In this document: positions 25,796-33,702 of the stretch, one piece after another
Numbering within the stretch: position 1 is the first letter of the stretch
How the letters are laid out: every line of letters starts with the position of its first letter
NCBI GenBank assembly: GCA_031367405.1
Contig: JANLPT010000159.1
Span: 1-42,524 of the forward strand
DNA length: 42,524 bases
Direction: 5' to 3'
From: JALHNI01 sp031367405
Lineage (GTDB): Bacteria > Acidobacteriota > Terriglobia > Bryobacterales > Bryobacteraceae
The notes under the pieces: generated by a model
What the model saw: the letters and a program-made list of their open reading frames with translations, nothing else
What the model was told of the DNA's origin: nothing
Database searches by the model: none
Position numbers and translations under genes: made by a program

Positions 25796-26539
25796 ATGAG
25801 CCAGCAATTTTTCTTAGTAGAACGCGGCGGCATGGTCTATGCTTTGCCGTCGGAGTTAGTCACCGGCGTGGAGCGATTCACCAACTCACTGGTCCGGCTC
25901 GACCTGGCCTTAGGTGCGTCGCTCGAAGTCGAACGAATTTCCATGCCGATCGAAGCGCCCGGCGAATCGGCGCGACGGCTTTCGCCCGGCGCGGAACGGG
26001 CGTTGCCCGGGGCCCTGGGTGTGTTGCGCTTGCCGCAAGGGCTGGTGCTCGCGGTGTCGCCGTCCTTCTTTACCCCGGCCCCCATAGCCCGGCGCACGCC
26101 CCGGCTGGACGCTTTGGCCGAGGTACGCGGCGGTGCCACCGGTGCCAACGGCGACGCGATGTTACTACGGCTCGCCGGCACGTCCGCCCGGCTTTTACTG
26201 CCTGCGGCCCAGGTGCTCGAAGTAATTCCGCGTCCGGAAGTGATGCGCCTTGAAACGGCCTGGCCGGGCTTAGCCGCGTTGATTGAATGGCAAGGACAGA
26301 TCGTCCCGGTGTACGGCTGCGCAGAAGGGCCGCCCGAGCGGGTGGCTATCGTACGCGGTACCGCCTCACCCGAAGCCTGCGCCATGATCATCGATGAGCG
26401 CGTGGAGCGTACCCGTTGGCCGCTCAAAAATATCCACGGGCCGTGCGCGGATTTCACGCCGCCGTTTCCCGTCCGCGGCCTATTCGGCTACGAAGGGCAG
26501 CCCCTGCTGATTCCCGATGTCGACGTGCTCGCGGCCTAA
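25796..26539 (+). CDS. Divergent CheW-like protein, last gene of the chemosensory operon
   Basis: A 247-residue cytoplasmic protein. It opens with FFLVERGGMVYALPSELVTGVER, the start of a CheW-like fold, and its second half shows another (SARLLLPAAQVLEVIPRPEV, then LIEWQGQIVPVYG, then FGYEGQPLLIPDVDVL). It may therefore be a degenerate tandem CheW, or a single divergent one with an insertion. It probably couples an additional receptor or tunes kinase activity, similar in position to ChpC. GAGGAGG lies just upstream of the ATG, and only ten bases separate it from the kinase gene, so it belongs to the same operon. Confidence 0.82.
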   Translation: MSQQFFLVERGGMVYALPSELVTGVERFTNSLVRLDLALGASLEVERISMPIEAPGESARRLSPGAERALPGALGVLRLPQGLVLAVSPSFFTPAPIARRTPRLDALAEVRGGATGANGDAMLLRLAGTSARLLLPAAQVLEVIPRPEVMRLETAWPGLAALIEWQGQIVPVYGCAEGPPERVAIVRGTASPEACAMIIDERVERTRWPLKNIHGPCADFTPPFPVRGLFGYEGQPLLIPDVDVLAA

Positions 26540-26586
26540 CCTGGCGCTATATTTGGCGGTGATTCGGGAGCTTTTGGCGTAGGCAC

Positions 26587-27054
26587 TTATTTAGATAACT
26601 TCTCGAATAACTTCACCCCCGCCGCGGCCACCTGCCCATCCTGCGCCGACGTCGCCCCGCTCACTCCAATCGCCCCCAACACCACGCCATCGATCATCAG
26701 CGGCACGCCGCCTTCCACCGGCAGCGCTCCCGGCAGCTTCAAGATCGCATTCCGCCCACCAGCCACCGCATCCTCAAACACCTTCGTCGGCCGCTTAAAC
26801 TTCACCGCCGAACGCGCCTTCTCCTGCGCCACCTCCACTGATCCGATCTGCGTCCCATCCGCCCGTTCCAGATAAATCAAATTCGCCCCATCGTCGACAA
26901 TGGCAATCACCATGGTCCATTTATTTGCCACGGCCTCCGCATGCGCCGCCTCGGCAATCTTCTTCGCCGCATCGAGCGTCAGAGCTTTCTTGGTCGCCAA
27001 CTGCCCGTTCGCCATCATCCCGCCAATCAAAAAGCTTAAAATGAGTTTCCGCAT
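26587..27054 (-). CDS. GlcG/HbpS-like (DUF336) exported protein
   Basis: A 155-residue protein with a hydrophobic N-terminus (LILSFLIGGMMANG) that suggests export, followed by a GlcG/HbpS domain: TLDAAKKIAEAAHAEAVAN, VIAIVDDGANLIYLERADG, KARSAVKFKRPT, then PLMIDGVVLGAIGVSGATS and DGQVAAAG. This family binds haem or acts as a small-molecule-binding component near glycolate or redox genes; the ligand here is not known. It converges with the CheW-like gene (47 bases between stops) and its promoter faces the pseudogene region. The neighbouring cytochrome and PQQ genes make a redox-related role plausible. Confidence 0.88.
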   Translation of the reverse strand: MRKLILSFLIGGMMANGQLATKKALTLDAAKKIAEAAHAEAVANKWTMVIAIVDDGANLIYLERADGTQIGSVEVAQEKARSAVKFKRPTKVFEDAVAGGRNAILKLPGALPVEGGVPLMIDGVVLGAIGVSGATSAQDGQVAAAGVKLFEKLSK

Positions 27055-27200
27055 CTGGTCAGGGTATCACCGTCCGGCGAGGGGCGCCAACTGCTCGCCG
27101 CACCCATGAGGATGGCGCGCAAGACAAATTTGGTATCCACGCCCTCCGTGTGCTAGGAAAGCAAGACAACGAGAATTCCTGCGCTCATGCGGAGAAGCGA

Positions 27201-27440
27201 TCATGCCTGTTGGACGAAGCGCTCGACGTGAATCTGCTGGGTGATGCCTTGGGGCTGGAGGTCGTCGAGGACGGCTTGCTGGAGTTCGCGGTAGTCGTCC
27301 GGGCTTTCGAAGGGATGGACGATGGTTTCGGCGGTGAGGCCGTGTTTTAAGAGGTTGAGGCGGGTTCTGGCTTTGCCTTCGGCGGTGCCCAGTTGGTGCC
27401 GCCCAGTTCTCAACTCTTTTGCGGGGATCGAGCCGCCCAA
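27201..27440 (-). pseudogene. Remnant of an acidobacterial HGLT-motif protein, broken by a stop codon
   Basis: The minus-strand frame encodes LGTAEGKARTRLNLLKHGLTAE and DYRELQQAVLDDLQPQG, which match, from memory, the conserved N-terminus of a family common in Acidobacteria (GPRTAEGKA..N.LKHGLTA, then a Trp-Arg-Leu-Arg segment). The usual STGPRT block is altered. The frame ends at TGA (27201-27203) where the family often has Trp, and the next codons (SLLRMS) resemble the expected WRLLRM. I read this as a degenerated copy. The rest of the gap between the GlcG-like gene and the next cytochrome (27055-27200, 27441-27651) holds no convincing gene; the last 60 bases should contain the promoter of the cytochrome operon. 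Confidence 0.5.
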
Positions 27441-27651
27441 GATGCGCGATTCGGCCTGGCAGGAAAGGACTAGGGCGACCGAATGAGCACCAGCACCGTA
27501 GCCACCTGGTTCGATCGGCGAAAACGGCCTCTATGATCTGGATGAGCAGCAAAACAACGCGAGGCGAAGACTGTGGACATCGTAACCTTGGGCAAGTCAT
27601 GATAGCGTGATCAATACTAGTGTCGACGAACGAAATCAAGAGGTGTGGATC

Positions 27652-28512
27652 ATGTCTATGAAGAAGTGGGCTCCAGCGGCCGGCGTGCTAGCGACCCTAG
27701 CCTTGGCTCAGGCTCCGCCCATTCGTCCCCCCGCCACGCCGCCGGTCAAAGCGCGCCCCAGCGCCTACCCGGACCGTCCGCCCGCCGACCCGGCCATGGT
27801 GGAACGCGGTAAAACGGCTTACAGCGTAAACTGCGCCTTTTGTCATGGCGTCGACGCGCGCGGCGGGTCCGGCGGACCCAACCTCATCCGCGCTGAACTC
27901 GTGATGAATGACAAAGACGGCGAGCTCATCGGAACCGTGCTTCGCGAAGGCCGCGAAGGAATGCCGAAGTTCGACATGCCGCCGCCGCAAATCGCCGACC
28001 TCGCCGCCTTTATTCACAGCTTCCGGGTCGGCGGATACGATATCTCCCGCATGACGCCGCCCAGCATCGTGGTGGGCGACGCCCAAGCCGGTGCAGCTTA
28101 CTTCGCCAAGACTTGCGCGCGTTGCCATTCCGTTTCGGGCAGCGAGAAGGGTAACCTGACTGGGATCGCGACGCGCATTGCCGACCCGAAGACGCTCCAG
28201 CAGACGTGGTTAATGCCCGGTGCGGGTCGCGGTGGCTTCGGCGGACCTCAAGCGCCGGCGGCACGAGTTTCGCCCACCACGGTTACCGTCACCTTAGCGG
28301 GCGGCAAGACCGTCGAAGGCCGCCTCGTTCGAATCGACGACTTTTTCGTGGCCCTCACCGACAGCGAAGGCTTGCCGCGGACTTTCACTCGCAATGGCGA
28401 AACTCCGAAAGTGGAGATCCATGATCCACTCAAGCCACACCGGGATCTATTGGCTACTTACCGCGACAAAGACATCCATGACTTAACTGCTTATCTGGTG
28501 ACGGTGAAATGA
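27652..28512 (+). CDS. Dihaem c-type cytochrome
   Basis: A 286-residue exported cytochrome. ATG 27652 is chosen because AGAGGTG lies upstream; the frame opens 15 codons earlier without an SD. A signal peptide (MKKWAPAAGVLATLALAQA) precedes a Pro-rich linker. Haem motifs are CAFCH (residues 61-65) and CARCH (155-159). The first haem domain ends in GMPKFDMPPPQIADLAAFI, with a possible Met ligand. A C-terminal domain of about 80 residues follows (TVTLAGGKTVEGRLVRIDD, then IHDPLKPH) without further cysteines. It probably accepts electrons from the quinoprotein dehydrogenase encoded next, whose ATG overlaps its stop by four bases (28509-28512). Confidence 0.93.
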   Translation: MSMKKWAPAAGVLATLALAQAPPIRPPATPPVKARPSAYPDRPPADPAMVERGKTAYSVNCAFCHGVDARGGSGGPNLIRAELVMNDKDGELIGTVLREGREGMPKFDMPPPQIADLAAFIHSFRVGGYDISRMTPPSIVVGDAQAGAAYFAKTCARCHSVSGSEKGNLTGIATRIADPKTLQQTWLMPGAGRGGFGGPQAPAARVSPTTVTVTLAGGKTVEGRLVRIDDFFVALTDSEGLPRTFTRNGETPKVEIHDPLKPHRDLLATYRDKDIHDLTAYLVTVK

Positions 28513-30170
28513 AGATACTCGCACTTTTCCTCCCTTTGCTCGCTTTCGGGCAGGCTCTTGACCCTGCCTTATTGACCAAACCTTTGGCCAATGACTGGCC
28601 CACTTACTCGGGCGATTACTCGGGGCAGCGCTATAGCCGGCTAACTCAGATCAATCAAACCAACGTCAGGAATTTGACTTTGGCTTGGACGTCGCGCGTG
28701 GCAAATGGCACCGGAAATACGGGCGGCGGACGCTTTGGCGGCGGCCCTCCTCTGATTACCGGCGGCGAGGGCACGGGCGAAGTGACGGGTGGCTTTGGCG
28801 GAGGCACCAACATCCGCGCCTCGATTTTACAAGTTGAGGGGATCCTCTATTTTTCCACGCCGGACAATGCCTGGGCCATGGATGCGCGCGACGGCCGCGT
28901 CCTGTGGCATTACTTTTGGAAAACCAAAGGCGGTACTCATATCGGCAATCGTGGCCTCGGCATGTGGGGTAAGTGGTTGTACATGGAGACGCCGGATGAC
29001 TATCTAGTCTGTCTCGACGCCCAAACCGGTAAAGAACGCTGGCACAAGCCGATTGCCGACTTCAACCGCCAGTATTTTTCCACCATGGCACCGATTGTCA
29101 TCGGGAACCATATCATCGTCGGTACCGGCAACGACCTTGATGCGCCCGGCTACGTGCAAGCGCGTGACCCCGAGACAGGCGACGTCCAATGGACTTTCTA
29201 CACCGTGCCCCAAAAGAAGGGCGACCCCGGCCTGGAGACATGGGGAACGCTGGAGGGCGCGCGGCTTGGCGCGGGCAACGTCTGGATCCCAGGCTCTTAC
29301 GACCCGGAGACGAAGCTTTATATTTTCGGTACCGGCAACCCCTCGCCTTCTTACACCAATCCCAAGAGCCGTGAAGGCGACAACTTATATACTTGCTCGC
29401 TGGTAGCAATCAATGTCGAAACCGGTAAAATGGCTTGGTATTACCAGATGAATCCGCACGACACCCACGATTGGGATTCCAGCGAAACCCCCATTCTGGT
29501 GGACGGTGAGTTCCAAGGCAAGATGCGCAAGATGGCGCTCCACGCGGATCGCAATGGCTATTTTTTCGTAGTGGACCGGCTCACGGGAGAGCACTTACTC
29601 ACCAGCAAGTTTTCTGAAACCGTTAATTGGGTACAGTCTCTCAACGCCAAAGGCCAAACCATCCGCGACCCTGCTAAGGATTCCATCGTCGCCGGCTCAC
29701 TCGTTTCGCCCAATAACTATGGGGCCACAAATTGGCCGCCCGCCGCTTACTCGCCCGACACCGGACTCTTCTACGTGCCGCAGAACGACACGTATGCCAT
29801 GTATTACTTAACCGAGACCGATCCGCGCGGTGCCATGGGCTTGGGAGGCAAGGACGAGCAGATGGTGGCGTCGACGGGCAGCTATCTCACCGCCATCGAC
29901 TATAAAACCGGCAAGGTAGCTTGGCGTCATCGCTATCCGGGCGCGGGAGGCTTCGGCGGAGGCAATGGCATCCTCACCACCGCCAGTAAACTTGTCTTCG
30001 CCGGCGATCTTGGCGGCAACTTAGTCGCTTACGATGCCGCCGGTGGTAAGATCCTCTGGCATTCGCGCCCTGGTCAAGTCTCCAACGCTCCCCAAACTTA
30101 TATGATCGACGGGCACCAATATCTACTGGTCGCCGCCGGCGATGCGCTCTTCGCGTACTATCTACAATAA
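28509..30170 (+). CDS. PQQ-dependent alcohol-type dehydrogenase (first copy)
   Basis: A 553-residue periplasmic quinoprotein with a signal peptide (MKILALFLPLLAFGQA). It has the eight-bladed propeller pattern of methanol/alcohol dehydrogenases: DWPTYSGDYSGQRYSRLTQI at the start and repeated WxxG/TGK blade motifs (DARDGRVLW, DAQTGKERW, NVETGKMAWYY, DYKTGKVAWRH). The catalytic region HDTHDWD lies at residues 317-323; by comparison with methanol dehydrogenase one of its Asp residues should be the catalytic base. The vicinal Cys-Cys pair found before VNRG in methanol dehydrogenase is not present here (TKGGTHIGNRG). A Gly-rich insert lies at about residues 70-105. The substrate is unknown. It is between two cytochrome genes and overlaps the first. 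Confidence 0.93.
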   Translation: MKILALFLPLLAFGQALDPALLTKPLANDWPTYSGDYSGQRYSRLTQINQTNVRNLTLAWTSRVANGTGNTGGGRFGGGPPLITGGEGTGEVTGGFGGGTNIRASILQVEGILYFSTPDNAWAMDARDGRVLWHYFWKTKGGTHIGNRGLGMWGKWLYMETPDDYLVCLDAQTGKERWHKPIADFNRQYFSTMAPIVIGNHIIVGTGNDLDAPGYVQARDPETGDVQWTFYTVPQKKGDPGLETWGTLEGARLGAGNVWIPGSYDPETKLYIFGTGNPSPSYTNPKSREGDNLYTCSLVAINVETGKMAWYYQMNPHDTHDWDSSETPILVDGEFQGKMRKMALHADRNGYFFVVDRLTGEHLLTSKFSETVNWVQSLNAKGQTIRDPAKDSIVAGSLVSPNNYGATNWPPAAYSPDTGLFYVPQNDTYAMYYLTETDPRGAMGLGGKDEQMVASTGSYLTAIDYKTGKVAWRHRYPGAGGFGGGNGILTTASKLVFAGDLGGNLVAYDAAGGKILWHSRPGQVSNAPQTYMIDGHQYLLVAAGDALFAYYLQ

Positions 30171-30171
30171 A

Positions 30172-30939
30172 ATGCTGAGCCTCATGATCTTGAGTATCCT
30201 GGCGCAGGCGGCTAATGCTGATTTCCGCAAGAGTTCTCTGATGAAGGATCCGGCCAGTATCGAGCAAGGGCGTAAGCTTTTCGTGAGTGCCTGCTCCGGC
30301 TGTCATGGGCCGAATGGTGAAGGTGGCCGGGGGCCTAATTTGATGACCGCGCGGCAGGTGGTGCGCTCAAACGACGAGACGGTCTTTGGCTCGCTGAAGA
30401 ATGGCCTGCCCGGCACGGACATGCCGCCCACCAATCTACCGGATGCCCAAATCTGGCAGTTAGTCGCTTTTGTGCGCGGCCTGAACGCACCGGCCTACGA
30501 CGTCGAGGTTCCGGGTGACGAGGCGGCCGGGCGCGGAATTTTTCTGGGCAAAGGCGGTTGCCGCAATTGCCATGCTCTGCGCGGCGAGGGTGGATCGTTG
30601 GGGCCGGACTTGACGAACATAGGCGGGTCCCGGCCATTGAATCTGATCCAGGAAGGCGTACTCGATCCTGGTAAAAGGCTAGCGGAAGGCTATCAGCCGG
30701 CCGTCTTGCATTTGAAGTCCGGCAAGACACTGACCGGCGTATTGCGTGACTACACCAATTACACGATGACTTTAGTAGACAACGCCGGTGACTTATTTTT
30801 ATTGCGAACCGCCGATGTAACTGATCGGCAGCTTTCTATGAAGAGCCCCATGCCCTCTTATAAAGATCGGCTGACGGCGCTGGAGCAGCGGGATCTGATT
30901 AAGTTCTTGAGCCGCCAATCGGCCCGGAGAGATGAATGA
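30172..30939 (+). CDS. Second dihaem c-type cytochrome
   Basis: A 255-residue exported protein from ATG 30172, two bases after the preceding stop; a start at 30142 would overlap the dehydrogenase. The signal peptide is MLSLMILSILAQAANA. Haem motifs are CSGCH (residues 41-45) and CRNCH (130-134), the first followed by GPNGEGGRGPNLMTARQ and the second by ALRGEGGSLGPDLTNIG. The last 85 residues (LKSGKTLTGVLRDYTNY, then MKSPMPSYKDRLTALEQRDL) resemble the C-terminal domain of the cytochrome at 27652, as in planctomycete putative haem-binding domains. It probably carries electrons for the dehydrogenase encoded next, which it overlaps by four bases (ATGA). Confidence 0.93.
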   Translation: MLSLMILSILAQAANADFRKSSLMKDPASIEQGRKLFVSACSGCHGPNGEGGRGPNLMTARQVVRSNDETVFGSLKNGLPGTDMPPTNLPDAQIWQLVAFVRGLNAPAYDVEVPGDEAAGRGIFLGKGGCRNCHALRGEGGSLGPDLTNIGGSRPLNLIQEGVLDPGKRLAEGYQPAVLHLKSGKTLTGVLRDYTNYTMTLVDNAGDLFLLRTADVTDRQLSMKSPMPSYKDRLTALEQRDLIKFLSRQSARRDE

Positions 30940-32510
30940 AACTAGGGATATTCTTATTGGCTCTCTCGGCGGCGGCCCAAGTTCGCTATGAGGACATTGT
31001 CAAAGGGCCCAATCAGCATTGGTTGACTTATGCCGGTAGTTACTCGGGCCAGCGGCATTCGCCCCTCGCTCAGATTACGGTGGCGAATGCGCGCAACCTC
31101 ACTGCGAAATGGGTCTATCATGTTCCGGATACCCGGAAACTGGAGGGGACGCCGATCGTCTACGATGGCATCCTCTACGTCACCCATTCCAATCAGCTGC
31201 ACGCGCTCGACGCCCGCACGGGACGCAAAATCTGGATCTATCGCGACGAACAAGCGGAGAGTCAACGGGTGAACCGGGGAGCCGCTATCCTCGGCGACAA
31301 GGTATATCTGCTTACCAGTGATTGCCACTTAGTCGCTCTCAATCGCAAAACAGGAGCGATCCTGTGGCATAAGAAGTATGCCGACTCCAAGGAAGGATAC
31401 TTCGCCACGATGGCACCCTTCGTCGTGAAAGATAAGATTGTCGTCGGAACCGGCGGCGGTGACTCAGGGGCGCGGGGCTTTCTGATGGCTCTCTCTGCCT
31501 CGACGGGCGAAGAAATGTGGCGTCTCTGGACGATTCCGGCCAAGGGCGAACCCGGCTCAGAAACGTGGTCAAAAGATATTACGCTCAAGTGGGGCGGTGC
31601 CAGTACTTGGCTGTCGGGCACTTACGATCCGGCGCTGAACCTGCTCTATTGGACCACCGGCAATCCTTGGCCGGACTTTTACGGCGGCGACCGCGAAGGG
31701 ACGAATCTTTTTTCTGACTCCTTGATCGCCGTCGACTTAGACACCGGCAAATTGAAATGGTATTTCCAATTCACGCCGCATGATACGCACGATTGGGATG
31801 CGCAATCCTGGCCGGTGCTGCTCGATATGGTTTACGAGGGTAAGCAACGTAAAGTCGTTCTCCATCCGAACCGCAATGGCTTTCTGTATCTGTTGGATCG
31901 GGTGACGGGCGAATTCCTTCGGGCGACGCCTTTTGTCGATAAGCTCGATTGGGCGACCGGCGTCGACGCGAAGGGGAAACCGGTCGTCGTGCCTGGTAAA
32001 GATCCTACCCCTGGCGGAACGCGGGCTTGCCCGGCCGTACGTGGCGCGGCTAACTGGATGTCACCCTCTTACAATCCGGGGACGGGGCTCTTCTACTTAC
32101 CCACGCTGGAGCAATGCGATATCTACTTCAGCTCCACGAAAGAGCCTAAGCCGATGCTCGGCTTCGCGGGTACGGGTGGCGAGAGTATCCCGGCCGAGCC
32201 GGGCAAACTCTTTTTGCGCGCGATTGACCCGCGCACAGGAAAGCGAGTCTGGGAGTATCCCATGACGGGTCCCGCAACGGCATGGGCGGGCACGGTATCC
32301 ACCGCCGGTAACGTCCTCTTTTTTGGCGATGACAACGGGCAGTTAGTCGCGGCGGACGCTAAAACAGGAAAGCATCTCTGGCACTTTGGCACTTCCCAGA
32401 ATATTACTGCGTCGCCTATTACTTACTTAGTGGACGGCAAGCAGTATGTCGCAATCTGTTCCGCCAGCGATGTCTACGCCTTCGGACTCTTTGAGCCGGC
32501 GGTGGAGTAA
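30936..32510 (+). CDS. PQQ-dependent alcohol-type dehydrogenase (second copy)
   Basis: A 524-residue paralogue of the quinoprotein at 28509, with a short signal peptide (MKLGIFLLALSAAAQ). The same start (WLTYAGSYSGQRHSPLAQI), blade motifs (DARTGRKIWIYR, NRKTGAILWH, DLDTGKLKWYF, DAKTGKHLWHF) and HDTHDWD catalytic region (residues 282-288) are present, and the vicinal Cys pair is again missing (QAESQRVNRG). The Gly-rich insert of the first copy is absent, and several loops differ, so the two probably have different substrates. Electrons should pass to a cytochrome c in the same operon. The gene overlaps the cytochrome by four bases. Confidence 0.93.
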   Translation: MKLGIFLLALSAAAQVRYEDIVKGPNQHWLTYAGSYSGQRHSPLAQITVANARNLTAKWVYHVPDTRKLEGTPIVYDGILYVTHSNQLHALDARTGRKIWIYRDEQAESQRVNRGAAILGDKVYLLTSDCHLVALNRKTGAILWHKKYADSKEGYFATMAPFVVKDKIVVGTGGGDSGARGFLMALSASTGEEMWRLWTIPAKGEPGSETWSKDITLKWGGASTWLSGTYDPALNLLYWTTGNPWPDFYGGDREGTNLFSDSLIAVDLDTGKLKWYFQFTPHDTHDWDAQSWPVLLDMVYEGKQRKVVLHPNRNGFLYLLDRVTGEFLRATPFVDKLDWATGVDAKGKPVVVPGKDPTPGGTRACPAVRGAANWMSPSYNPGTGLFYLPTLEQCDIYFSSTKEPKPMLGFAGTGGESIPAEPGKLFLRAIDPRTGKRVWEYPMTGPATAWAGTVSTAGNVLFFGDDNGQLVAADAKTGKHLWHFGTSQNITASPITYLVDGKQYVAICSASDVYAFGLFEPAVE

Positions 32511-32511
32511 G

Positions 32512-33321
32512 TTGCGTTCCTTCATCGGGTGCTTAGTGCTCATCAGTTTCACGGTGCCCGCCGCTCACTCCGCCATCCTCCGGCGACGCCGTTCGCCTTC
32601 GCATCAGGGCTCTGGCGGCGCATCGTTGCGCAAGCGCGTACACATCAATAGCCTCATCGCACAGGAGGGCACGGTGGAAGTGGAGACCGGCGGCAACGTG
32701 TCGCTCATCGGCGATGTTGCCGGCGCTTTCGCTCTGCCCACGGTGATCAAGTTCACTCCGAAGTCCACCCGGACGGAATACAACGTCAGCTTCGACGGGT
32801 TGTCGAGCGAGGTGAATGGCCCAGGCCGTACGACTCACTTCAGTGATCGGGTGACGTTGGGGGCCACGCATGAATTCTCCAACTGGCGGCGCGTCTCATT
32901 TGCGGCGGGTCCGCAAGTGAGTATTTTCACTCGCGGCAGCACGGGGGTGCGGTGGGGAGGCGTCGGCTTGGCGCGGGTCAGCTTCAGGGGAAAGGTGGAT
33001 GGCGGCATCACTGCTTCGTACAGCCAGGCGACGCATGCCACCGGCCTGAACCCCACGCGGCTGCTGGATCTCGGCGGCGGCTTCGGCCGGAAGCTGAGCG
33101 CCCGGGTGACGGCGCATGCGAACTACCTGTATGAGAAGGCCACCAACTTCTCGCCACAGCATTCGTTGTACGAGGGTATCGAGTTCCAATTCACGCCACG
33201 TTTTGCCTTGGATGTATCGGTGCAGCAGATCGGCGCCGGCGGGGCCGTGGTGGATCACCAACTGGTGGCCGGCTTGACAATGAACCTGGGGCGGCCGGGG
33301 AGTTGGCTGGCGAGGCGGTAG
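32512..33321 (+). CDS. Exported protein, possible outer-membrane beta-barrel
   Basis: A 269-residue protein of unknown function. I start it at TTG 32512 because GGAG (32504-32507) precedes it by four bases and the signal peptide (FIGCLVLISFTVPAAHSA) then begins at once; an ATG at 32470 would add 14 residues inside the dehydrogenase. After an Arg/Ser-rich linker, the mature part alternates polar and hydrophobic residues (RVSFAAGPQVSIF, GGITASYSQATHA, LGGGFGRKLSARVTAHANYLYEKA, then FALDVSVQQIGAGG), the pattern of an outer-membrane barrel with about eight to ten strands. It follows the dehydrogenase by one base and may serve as a porin for its operon. Confidence 0.75.
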   Translation: MRSFIGCLVLISFTVPAAHSAILRRRRSPSHQGSGGASLRKRVHINSLIAQEGTVEVETGGNVSLIGDVAGAFALPTVIKFTPKSTRTEYNVSFDGLSSEVNGPGRTTHFSDRVTLGATHEFSNWRRVSFAAGPQVSIFTRGSTGVRWGGVGLARVSFRGKVDGGITASYSQATHATGLNPTRLLDLGGGFGRKLSARVTAHANYLYEKATNFSPQHSLYEGIEFQFTPRFALDVSVQQIGAGGAVVDHQLVAGLTMNLGRPGSWLARR

Positions 33322-33357
33322 AAACGCCCAAGATTTCGATGGTATGATGTGGCCCGA

Positions 33358-33702
33358 ATGAACCTACACTCCTGGAATGATGTCCCGCGCGAACAGATGA
33401 ACAGCCTGGTGGTGCGCCAGGTGATCCACGGCACGAATACGACGATTGCGCGGCTGGAAATGAAGCAGGGCGCGAGGGTCGCCCAGCATCATCATCTCAA
33501 TGAGCAGATGACGGTGTTGATGAGTGGACGGCTGCGCTTTGTCTTCCCGGAAAAGACGGTGGAAGTGGTGGGCGGCGAGGTGATGGAGATTCAACCGAAC
33601 CTGCCGCATAGCGTGGAAGCGCTGGAGGATTCGGTGGCGATCGACGTGTTTGCGCCAGTCCGCGAAGATTGGCGGCGGGGAGACGACGCTTACTTGCGTT
33701 AG
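33358..33702 (+). CDS. Cupin-domain protein
   Basis: A 114-residue single-domain cupin. ATG 33358 is used; a GTG at 33349 would add three residues. Motif 1 is visible as QHHHLNEQMTVLMSGRLRF with three His and one Glu as probable metal ligands, and motif 2 as LPHSVEALEDSVAIDVF. Small cupins bind a metal and act as enzymes or ligand sensors; nothing in the window identifies the substrate. It is one of a few genes on + between the exported protein and the convergent dehydratase, and its stop overlaps that gene's stop by two bases. Confidence 0.9.
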   Translation: MNLHSWNDVPREQMNSLVVRQVIHGTNTTIARLEMKQGARVAQHHHLNEQMTVLMSGRLRFVFPEKTVEVVGGEVMEIQPNLPHSVEALEDSVAIDVFAPVREDWRRGDDAYLR

